From Methylobacterium iners (lineage in GTDB: Bacteria; Pseudomonadota; Alphaproteobacteria; Rhizobiales; Beijerinckiaceae): a stretch of 44,272 bases of DNA. The position numbers and the translations under genes are program-made. The stretch's first letter is position 1. Each line of letters begins with the position of its first letter. The notes under the pieces are model-generated. The model had not been told where the DNA came from, ran no database searches, and was given only the letters and a program-made list of their open reading frames with translations. The DNA lies in the NCBI RefSeq assembly GCF_022179305.1, contig NZ_BPQP01000031.1, positions 1 through 44,272 of the forward strand, given 5' to 3'. Positions 23,715 through 30,393 of the stretch are shown here, piece by piece.

Positions 23715-24898
23715 AGCGGCAGATGCGTGATGCAAGCGGCATGCTGCGGCTCGCTCGGGTCGAACTCCGTATGCCGGATTTCATACCGCGCTGGTACCGC
23801 AAAGCTCTTAATACGCTTAAGGATTATCCAATCCTGCTGATCAATTCAACGAAAATTGTGCAGCGCGGTGTCGACATTGCGCAGCCCCTTTGGGAGGCTT
23901 GGAGTCGTTTTAACGACGACGTTTTGCGCGCCGGGTTCAACCGCGTCCGAGAGGCGACCGAAAGTCTAGAAGCTGTCGGGCAAAAGTGGGCAGCAAAGAG
24001 TATGGAGGCGGCCGACCTTCCCACCGATTTTGATCTGAACGCCGTTCATCGCATGATCCTCGCTGGCGAAGAACCATCACAGGCATGGAGGCCTTGGATC
24101 AATGAATTGAATTTTTCCGACAGCGATCTTCGAGAACTCACCCCGCTCGCAGGTCTCACAAGCTTGCATTCGCTTTATCTCCTTTACACGGAGGTCAGCG
24201 ACCTGGCTCCGCTTTCGAGCCTCACCACCCTCCAGTCACTTGACCTCGATTCCCCGCTTTCGAGCCTCACCGCCTTGAAGGCGCTTAATCTCAGCAACAC
24301 GCAGGTAAGCGACTTCTCCCTGCTCTCGCTCTCCACCGCGCTGCAGACCCTCGATCTCACCGGCACGCCAATCAGCGACCTCGCCCCGCTTTCGAGCCTC
24401 ACAGAGTTGCAAACGCTCAATCTCAGCAACACCTCGGTCAGCGACTTTTCCCCGCTTTCGAGCCTTACCGCGTTGGAGACGCTTAATCTCAGCAACAAGC
24501 CGGTCAGCGACCTCACTCTGCTCTCGGGCCTTACCGCGTTGGAGACGCTCAATCTCAGCAACACGTCGGTCAGCGACTTCGCCATGCTCTCGCTCTTCAC
24601 CGAGTTACGGACACTCGATCTCACCGGCACGCCAATCAGCGACCTCGCCCCGCTTTCGGATCTTATCGAGTTGCGGACGCTCGATCTTGCCGACACGCAG
24701 GTCAGTGATCTTGCCCCGCTTTCGGGCCTCACCGCCATGGTGATGCTCGACCTGAGTGGCACGCAGGTCACCGATCTCACCCCCATTTTAGGGCTGTCTA
24801 GTTTGGAAGCCGTTTATGTCGAGAGCGGACGCCGTCGCGAGTTGCTCGCAAGCACCATAGGCAAGCGCGGCGAAATCGTTGTGGTCTTACCCGCATAA
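23618..24898 (+). CDS. Leucine-rich-repeat protein, C-terminal part
   Basis: A 426-residue frame. Residues about 1-150 are helical (FIPRWYRKALNTLKDYPILL, LWEAWSRFNDDVLRAGFNRVREA), followed by FDLNAVHRMILAGEEPSQAW. From about residue 161 there are 12 leucine-rich units of the 22-residue type LxxLxLSxTxVSDLxPLSxLT. The chain closes with an ELLASTIGKR tail. No signal peptide or membrane segment is seen. The ATG at 23618 lacks a usable ribosome-binding site, which supports joining to the frame at 23151. Base composition is visibly less GC-rich than the neighbours, as in transferred accessory genes. Function unknown; LRRs suggest protein binding. The hairpin CCCGC-ATAA-GCGGG overlaps the stop codon and may help termination. 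Confidence 0.75.
   Translation: MAAARDAESGLGRAAEEVGRLAIPDSVRADDLKRQMRDASGMLRLARVELRMPDFIPRWYRKALNTLKDYPILLINSTKIVQRGVDIAQPLWEAWSRFNDDVLRAGFNRVREATESLEAVGQKWAAKSMEAADLPTDFDLNAVHRMILAGEEPSQAWRPWINELNFSDSDLRELTPLAGLTSLHSLYLLYTEVSDLAPLSSLTTLQSLDLDSPLSSLTALKALNLSNTQVSDFSLLSLSTALQTLDLTGTPISDLAPLSSLTELQTLNLSNTSVSDFSPLSSLTALETLNLSNKPVSDLTLLSGLTALETLNLSNTSVSDFAMLSLFTELRTLDLTGTPISDLAPLSDLIELRTLDLADTQVSDLAPLSGLTAMVMLDLSGTQVTDLTPILGLSSLEAVYVESGRRRELLASTIGKRGEIVVVLPA
24098..24868 (+). repeat. 66-bp tandem leucine-rich repeats with internal 264-bp duplication
   Basis: Units start at 24098, 24164, 24230, 24275 and then every 66 bases from 24341 to 24803. The unit at 24230 is 45 bases, i.e. 21 bases short. 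A 44-base stretch beginning at 24351 recurs at 24615 (264 bases, four units later), which points to a block duplication. Unit 12 is degenerate. Confidence 0.85.
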
Positions 24899-24929
24899 GC
24901 GGGGGACGCAGGCGCTCTCTCGTCAGCCC

Positions 24930-25814
24930 TCAATACCCCTTCGCCGCGATCGCCTCCGACCACGTCACCGCGCGGCGCGCCATGCCGATATGCTGGCGCT
25001 CGTACATGCGGCCCTCGACCTTGATGGCGCCGCGCTTGGCGTTCTCCGGCTGGTCGAAGGCGTCGATGACGAGGCGGGCGCGGCGCACCTCCTCCTCGGT
25101 GGGGGCGAAGGAGGTGTTGGCCGGCTCGATCTGGTTGGGGTGGATCAGGGTCTTGCCGTCGAAGCCGAGGTCGCGGGCCTGGCGGCACTCGGTGCGGCAG
25201 CCCTCGACGTCGGCGATGTCGTTCCAGACGCCGTCGAGGATGGTCAGGCCCTCGGCGCGGGCGGCGGCGAGCGTGAACATCATCCAGGGCAGCATCGGCA
25301 CGCGGCCGGGCACGAGCTGCGCCCAGGTGTCCTTGGCGAGATCGTTGGTGCCGAGCACGAAGCAGGTCAGCCGGGTGCGCCGGTCGCGGCGCGCCCGCGC
25401 GATCTCCTGGATGTTCAGGATCGCCGCCGGCGTCTCGATCATCGCCCAGATCGCGATGGTCTCGGGCGCGTCGAGGGCCTCGAGGTGGTTAGCGATGCTC
25501 TCCAGCACCGCCGGCGAGGACACCTTCGGCATCAGGATCGCGTTCGGCCGCGCCTCGATCGCGGCCTTGAGGTCGGACTCGCCCCACGGCGTCTGCGGGG
25601 CGTTGACCCGGATGACGAGCTCGCGGTCGCCGTAGCCGCCGCCTTTCACCGCGGCGCAGACCTGCTCGCGGGCGAGCTCCTTCTCGTCCGGGCCGACGGC
25701 GTCCTCGAGGTCGAGGATCAACGAATCGGCCTGCAGGGTCTTCGCCTTGTCCATGGCCCGCTGGTTGGAGCCGGGCATGTAGAGGACGCTGCGGCGAAGA
25801 CGAAGATCGGACAT
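24930..25814 (-). CDS. HpcH/HpaI aldolase/citrate lyase (CitE-like) family protein
   Basis: A 294-residue TIM-barrel enzyme of the CitE-like group, acting on malyl-CoA-type thioesters (lyase or (3S)-malyl-CoA thioesterase). Typical blocks are LRRSVLYMPGSNQRAMDKA, LILDLEDAVGPDEKE, then VIRVNAPQT, ILMPKVSS, AMIETPAAILNIQEIA, FVLGTNDLAKD and GKTLIHPNQIEPANTSFAPT. These carry the metal-binding acidic residues and the CoA-phosphate region. The ATG at 25814 was preferred over a start at 25838 because AGGGA lies eight bases upstream. In a serine-cycle methylotroph it would be a paralogue of malyl-CoA lyase (mclA); substrate is not resolved here. Confidence 0.85.
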   Translation of the reverse strand: MSDLRLRRSVLYMPGSNQRAMDKAKTLQADSLILDLEDAVGPDEKELAREQVCAAVKGGGYGDRELVIRVNAPQTPWGESDLKAAIEARPNAILMPKVSSPAVLESIANHLEALDAPETIAIWAMIETPAAILNIQEIARARRDRRTRLTCFVLGTNDLAKDTWAQLVPGRVPMLPWMMFTLAAARAEGLTILDGVWNDIADVEGCRTECRQARDLGFDGKTLIHPNQIEPANTSFAPTEEEVRRARLVIDAFDQPENAKRGAIKVEGRMYERQHIGMARRAVTWSEAIAAKGY

Positions 25815-25994
25815 GAGGCATTCCCTGCTGGCCGGCACAGCTTAATGCAACGGCGTCGCCGCTGCATCTCGCTCAGGACGAAACGCGTGTCCATCAGGGC
25901 CGCGCCGGCCCAGGAATCTTAACCCTCATCGGGCATCCTGGCGCGATGCCCGCCGGCGGATCCCCTTCCGGCCGGCGCGAAGCGGCCCCGGCCC

Positions 25995-26999
25995 ATGGCG
26001 ATTGCCCTCGGTTCGATCCTGGAGGAGCTCGAAGGCGCCGTCGCCCGCGGCGGCCTCGACCGTCGCGCCGCGCTCCTGCGCAATCTCGCCGGCCTGTTCA
26101 CCGACCAGGCCCCGCGCCTGCGCGAGACCCACGTCGCCGCCTTCGACGCGGTGCTCCTGCACGTCGCGCGGGACGCCGGAGGGGCGTCCCGGGCCGAACT
26201 CTCCGAGCGCCTCGCGGACGTGGCCAACGCACCGCGGCGCGTCGTGCGCGACCTCGCCTTCGATCCGACGCCCGCCGTCGCCGAGCCGGTCCTGACCCGA
26301 TCGCTCAGGCTCACGGAGGCCGACCTCCTGGCGCTGGCGGGCGGGCAGGGTCAGGCCCACCTGCTCGCGCTGTCGCGACGGCCCGTGCTCGCGGCGAGGG
26401 TCACCGACCTTCTCGTCGTTCGCGGCGAGGCACCCGTCCTGCGCTCGGTCGCGGGCAATGCGGGCGCCCGCCTCTCCCGCGACGGCTACGAGATCCTCGG
26501 CAACCGGGCCGCTGGCGACGCCTTGCTGGTGACGCGCCTGCAGGTGCGCCCCGATACGCCCGCCGAGCTGCGCTCCCGCCTCTCGGCCCTGGCCCAGATC
26601 GCGGGGGAGGCGCCCCAGGCCGGGTCGGGGATCGTCTCGGGCGAGCGCCTGCTCGCGGCCGAGGTCTTCGTCAGCACGCAGGCGCGCAAGGGCGCGCTCG
26701 ACGAGAACCGGGTGGTGAGCTGGCTGAACTCGGGCCGCGAGACGGAGGCGCTCGTGGCGCTGGCGCGGCTCGCCGGCGTGCCGAGCGCCATGGCGATCGC
26801 CGCCTACCATGCGGAGACCTACGACGCGCTCCTGCGGCTGGTCCGCTCGGTCCGGTTCGGCTGGCGCATCCTGACGATCTTCCTCGCGACCAGGGCGGGC
26901 GGCGAACCGCCCGCCGAGATCATGCAGGCGATGATGGCGGCCTTCCAGGGCCTGCCGGTCACGGAGGCGCAGCAGGCGTTGCGCCGCGCCGCGGCTTAG
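25995..26999 (+). CDS. DUF2336 family protein
   Basis: A 334-residue helical protein matching the DUF2336 family seen in alphaproteobacteria. It starts MAIALGSILEELEGAVARGG and has HEAT-like helical repeats: LLRNLAGLFTDQAPRLRE, VVRDLAFDPTPAVAEPVLTRS, AHLLALSRRPVLAARVTDLLV, and VLRSVAGNAGARLSRDGYEIL. No signal peptide is seen. The ATG at 25995 follows a Pro/Arg-rich upstream and lacks a strong ribosome-binding site. It stands alone between a divergent CitE-like gene and a convergent MATE gene. Some family members have been linked to cell-cycle or regulatory roles; none can be claimed here. Confidence 0.85.
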   Translation: MAIALGSILEELEGAVARGGLDRRAALLRNLAGLFTDQAPRLRETHVAAFDAVLLHVARDAGGASRAELSERLADVANAPRRVVRDLAFDPTPAVAEPVLTRSLRLTEADLLALAGGQGQAHLLALSRRPVLAARVTDLLVVRGEAPVLRSVAGNAGARLSRDGYEILGNRAAGDALLVTRLQVRPDTPAELRSRLSALAQIAGEAPQAGSGIVSGERLLAAEVFVSTQARKGALDENRVVSWLNSGRETEALVALARLAGVPSAMAIAAYHAETYDALLRLVRSVRFGWRILTIFLATRAGGEPPAEIMQAMMAAFQGLPVTEAQQALRRAAA

Positions 27000-27027
27000 T
27001 TCGAAGGCGCGTGATCGCGGGCGCGCG

Positions 27028-28374
27028 TCAGGCCGTCGCCCGCCCGGCTCCGCGCTCGGGGAACGTCCTCCGGGCCAGCGCGGGAAAGGCGAGGGCCTGC
27101 CCGATTCCCCGTCCCGCCAGGAAGACGAGGAAGGCGAGCCAGAGGCCGCCATTGCCGAGCCCGGCCGCCTGGGAGCCGACGAGCGCGAGGCCGTAGACCA
27201 GGGCCGCGGCGAGCATCAGGTCCCGCATCGCCCGGGTCCAGGTCGCGCCGATGTAGATGCCGTCATAGGCGAAGGGCAGCGCCGCGACGAGGGGCGCGAG
27301 CGCGGCCGGAAGCAGGTAGGCGCGGGCGGCCTCGCGGACCTCCGGGCTCGTCGTCACGGCGTCGATGAAGGCGTGCCCGGTGCCGAGGAACAGGGCGGCG
27401 ACCGCGACCCCGAAGGCGAGGCACCAGGCGAGGCTCAGGCGCACCGCCTGCCGGAACCCGGCCCCGTCCCGGGCGCCGACGGCCTGCCCGCAGAGGGTCT
27501 CGGCCGCGTTGGCGAAGCCGTCGAGGAAGAAGCCGCCGATGAGGAAGAGATTCCAGAGGACGGCGTTGGCCGCCAGCGTCACGTCGCCCATCCGCGCGCC
27601 GAGCGCCGAGAAGGCGGCGATGCCCGCCACGAGAAGCAGCGTGCGCACAAGGATGTCGGCGTTGACGCTGAGCATGCGGGCGAGCGCCAGCGGATCGCGG
27701 ATGGCGCCGAGCGGCACCGCGAAGGGCCGCGAGCCGAGCCGCGACAGCACGAGAAGGCCGAGAGCCGTCCCCGCCGCCTCGGCGGCGAGCGTCGCGAAGC
27801 CCGCGCCGACGACGCTGAGGTCGAGGCCGAGCACCAGGATGAGGGTGAGGACGATGTTCGCCAGGTTGATCGCGACCTGAAGCAGCAGGCCGAGATCCGT
27901 CCGCCCCCGCCCGAGCACCGAACCGAGGATGGCGTAGTTCGCCAGCGTGAAGGGCGCGGCGAGGATGCGGACGTGGAAATAGGCGGCGAGGCCCTCGATC
28001 ACCGCCGGGCTCGCGCCGCTGATCAGGAACGCGGCGGCGGCGATCGGCCCCTGCAGCAGCACGATGGCGAGGCCGACGAGGCCGGCCGCCGCGAGCGCCC
28101 GGGCGAGGGTGCGGTCGATCTCGGCCGCGTCGCGGTCGCCGAAGGCCTGGGCCGTGAGCCCCGCCGTCGCCATGCGCAGGGAGCCGAAGGACCAGAAGAT
28201 CGCGTCGAAGATCACGGCGCCCAGCGCCATCGCCCCGAGCAGGGCGGCGTCGCCAAGCCGCCCGATCGCCGCCGCGCCGATGAAGCCGAGGAGCGGCGTC
28301 GTCACGTTGGCGAGCGTCATCGGCAGGGCGAGCGCCAGGACGCGGCGGCTCGTCGGCGGGGAAGTAGGTGTCAT
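27028..28374 (-). CDS. MATE family efflux transporter
   Basis: A 448-residue inner-membrane cation-coupled multidrug/toxin exporter of the DinF-like branch, with 12 hydrophobic helices. Family features are VLALALPMTLANVTTPLLGFIG at the start, GDAALLGAMALGAVIFDAIF, and the FGSLRMATAGLTAQAFG block. The second-half repeat TLAANAVLWNLFLIGGFFLDGFANAAETLCGQAVG is also present. The C-terminus is basic. The start ATG is at 28374. It lies alone; the next minus-strand genes end about 93 bases upstream. Substrate unknown. Confidence 0.93.
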   Translation of the reverse strand: MTPTSPPTSRRVLALALPMTLANVTTPLLGFIGAAAIGRLGDAALLGAMALGAVIFDAIFWSFGSLRMATAGLTAQAFGDRDAAEIDRTLARALAAAGLVGLAIVLLQGPIAAAAFLISGASPAVIEGLAAYFHVRILAAPFTLANYAILGSVLGRGRTDLGLLLQVAINLANIVLTLILVLGLDLSVVGAGFATLAAEAAGTALGLLVLSRLGSRPFAVPLGAIRDPLALARMLSVNADILVRTLLLVAGIAAFSALGARMGDVTLAANAVLWNLFLIGGFFLDGFANAAETLCGQAVGARDGAGFRQAVRLSLAWCLAFGVAVAALFLGTGHAFIDAVTTSPEVREAARAYLLPAALAPLVAALPFAYDGIYIGATWTRAMRDLMLAAALVYGLALVGSQAAGLGNGGLWLAFLVFLAGRGIGQALAFPALARRTFPERGAGRATA

Positions 28375-28467
28375 GAGACGTGACTGACGGAGACATGCCG
28401 CTCAGACGGCACCAGGGAGATACGGAGGCGAAGCTCCCTCGGAGGCTTGACGGTGATCCTATCGCGC

Positions 28468-28569
28468 TCAGTCGCGGGACTGATGCTGATCCCATCGCAT
28501 CGCCGCATATCCCATCGCGAGGATCACGAGAGGAAGAACCACGTTCGCGAAGATCCAAAGCCCGGTCAT
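28468..28569 (-). CDS. 33-residue single-TM small protein, second gene of a tiny operon
   Basis: A very short protein, MTGLWIFANVVLPLVILAMGYAAMRWDQHQSRD, made almost wholly of one membrane helix with a polar C-terminus. The ATG at 28569 overlaps the stop of the preceding 87-residue gene (ATGA) and has GGGAGG six bases upstream. A good ribosome-binding site and translational coupling are the evidence for a real gene. No family is recognised; a small membrane partner of the upstream protein is a guess. Confidence 0.6.
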   Translation of the reverse strand: MTGLWIFANVVLPLVILAMGYAAMRWDQHQSRD

Positions 28570-28829
28570 CTGAGCCTCCCGAGAACTTTGCGCGCCATGG
28601 CGTGAAGCGATGCTGCCACGCTCAACCACAATAGGGCACCCAGTCCGAACAAGATACCGTTGGTGCCCAACAGGTCTGTCCCGACACCATATAGGGATGC
28701 TGCCGTCGGTCCCAAGACGCCGACCGTGAGACAGGCGGTCGAGGCACGGTCCAAGGCGTTGGCTAGCAGCTTCGCTCGTTCGTTGTTGATCGCGACCTGC
28801 CGACGATGTCTCCCGTCCTCGTCGGTCAT
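28566..28829 (-). CDS. 87-residue two-TM membrane protein
   Basis: Starts MTDEDGRHRRQVAINNERAKL and continues as a short cytoplasmic helix (LLANALDRAS). Two hydrophobic segments follow, about residues 32-48 and 59-77 (GILFGLGALLWLSVAASLHAMA). The NNER-KL-AN-L pattern before the first helix resembles small alphaproteobacterial membrane proteins I have seen but cannot name. The ATG at 28829 is used; a GTG-like extension to 28844 adds five residues. The 33-residue gene follows with a four-base overlap. Function unknown. Confidence 0.65.
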   Translation of the reverse strand: MTDEDGRHRRQVAINNERAKLLANALDRASTACLTVGVLGPTAASLYGVGTDLLGTNGILFGLGALLWLSVAASLHAMARKVLGRLR

Positions 28830-28887
28830 TCGCCCCCACCGCAACTCCTGGTGGAGGAGTTACGCGCGGGAGCTTCCCGGCTCAAGC

Positions 28888-29220
28888 CTACTTTGACACC
28901 GCCAACAACCGCGCGATCAGCCAGATCGGCACCACGACCAGCGCGCCGGCGACGATCCAGCCGCCGAAATCCTGGAAGGCGTCGAGGCCGAGATGGAGGA
29001 GGGCCTGCAGGGTGTCGTAGGCGTGCCGGAACAGAGCGCCCGGCGTCAGGCCGAGCATCGCCATGCCGGCGCCGACGAGGATCGACAGGAACAGGAGCTT
29101 GACCAACACCGCCGCCGGCGAGCCGCCGAGGAAGCGGTGAAGCGCCGAGCGCGGCCGGCCCGGATAGGCAGGTCCGGGATAGGGCTGGCCCGTGCGCGGC
29201 GGTTCGTGGTCGAGGATCAT
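28888..29220 (-). CDS. DUF6460-type two-TM membrane protein
   Basis: A 110-residue protein with a proline-rich N-terminus (PPRTGQPYPGPAYPGRPRS) and two membrane helices. One is VLVKLLFLSILVGAGMAMLG; the other, at the C-terminus, is GGWIVAGALVVVPIWLIARLL. The linker ALFRHAYDTLQALLHLGLDAF fits the DUF6460 pattern. The ATG at 29220 lies eight bases after AGGA. The ATG at 29229 is in the same frame and would add three residues. Alone on the minus strand, convergent with nothing close. Function unknown. Confidence 0.75.
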   Translation of the reverse strand: MILDHEPPRTGQPYPGPAYPGRPRSALHRFLGGSPAAVLVKLLFLSILVGAGMAMLGLTPGALFRHAYDTLQALLHLGLDAFQDFGGWIVAGALVVVPIWLIARLLAVSK

Positions 29221-29430
29221 CGGTCTCATCCTTGCGGGCGGCTCCCTTCGCCGCCCGGCGTGGCGGAAGCGTGACCGGCGCGACACACCGCGCCGAAACC
29301 GCACGGGGCCTGGAGCGTTACGCCGTTTCGTGCCAGGAGCCGAGATGGCATCCGGGCCCCGATGATCCAAGATCGCCGGCCGAACCAGCGACGGGAAGCG
29401 GCCTTTCATCCAGGCGGGACCACCCAAGTC

Positions 29431-30393
29431 ATGATCGACCACGCCCTGTTCGATCCGGCGACGATCGATCCGGAGACCAAGCGGCTCAACGCCGAGATCG
29501 TCGCGGCGCATGCGGCACAGGAGGATCCCTGGTCCCTGCCGATCGCCGAGGTGCGGGCGCGGCGCCGTCGCGGCACCCAGGCCTCCCCGGCGATGCCGCG
29601 CAGCGCCCGGGCCGAGACCCTGACGATCGACGGGCCGGGCAGCCCGATCCTGCTGCGCGTCATCCGCCCCAACGCGCGCAAATGGCCGAAGGCGCGGGGC
29701 GCCTACCTCCATATCCACCGGGGCGGCTGGGTCTGGGGCGCGGCCGACGAGCAGGACCCCTGGCTCGAGCGCATCGCCGATTGCTGCGGCTTCGTCTGCC
29801 TCTCCGTCGAGTACCGCCTGGCGCCGGAGCATCCCTATCCGGCGGCCCTGGAGGATTGCGAGGCGGCCGCCCTCTGGCTCGCGGGACCGGGCCGGACCGA
29901 TCTCGGCGTCACGGCCCTGACGATTGGCGGCGAATCGGTGGGCGCCCATCTCGCGGTGATGGTGCTCCTGCGCCTGCGCGACCGGCACGGCCTGCCCCGC
30001 GCGTTCCGCGGCGCCAACCTCAATGCCGGCTTCTACGACCTCGGGCTGACGCCGAGCGTGCGGCACTGGGGCGAGGAGCGCCTCGTCATCAACACGACCG
30101 ATCTGACGCGCTTCGCCGACGACTACGTCCGCGAGGGCATCGACCGGCGCCGGCCCGACGTCTCGCCGCTCTACGCCGACCTGAAGGGCCTGCCGCCGGC
30201 GCTCTTCACCGTCGGCACCAGCGACCCGCTGCTGGACGACACGCTCTACATGTCCGCCCGCTGGGCGGCGGCCGGTAATGGCGGCCACACCGCGGTCTAT
30301 CCCGGCGGCTGCCACGTCTTCATCCGCTATCCCGGCCCGCTGACCGAGCGGGCGCTGGAACTGATCGACCGCTTCCTCACGGCCCTTGCCTGA
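29431..30393 (+). CDS. Alpha/beta hydrolase, HSL/acetyl esterase-like
   Basis: A 320-residue cytoplasmic esterase/lipase of the hormone-sensitive-lipase group. It has the oxyanion-region motif as HRGGWVWG (residues 96-103, where HGGGW is usual), YRLAPEHPYPA, the nucleophile elbow GGESVGAH with Ser169, the acid DPLLDD and the base in GGCHVFI. The Arg in place of Gly in the HGGG motif is a slight deviation. The ATG at 29431 was chosen; an upstream ATG at 29362 in the same frame adds 23 residues of low quality. The TTG-started helicase gene overlaps its stop by 8 bases. Substrate unknown. Confidence 0.88.
   Translation: MIDHALFDPATIDPETKRLNAEIVAAHAAQEDPWSLPIAEVRARRRRGTQASPAMPRSARAETLTIDGPGSPILLRVIRPNARKWPKARGAYLHIHRGGWVWGAADEQDPWLERIADCCGFVCLSVEYRLAPEHPYPAALEDCEAAALWLAGPGRTDLGVTALTIGGESVGAHLAVMVLLRLRDRHGLPRAFRGANLNAGFYDLGLTPSVRHWGEERLVINTTDLTRFADDYVREGIDRRRPDVSPLYADLKGLPPALFTVGTSDPLLDDTLYMSARWAAAGNGGHTAVYPGGCHVFIRYPGPLTERALELIDRFLTALA

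Noticed and set aside
24889-24904. Hairpin CCCGC-ATAA-GCGGG at the LRR stop as an intrinsic terminator
   Set aside because: There is no T run on either strand; at most a weak structure.
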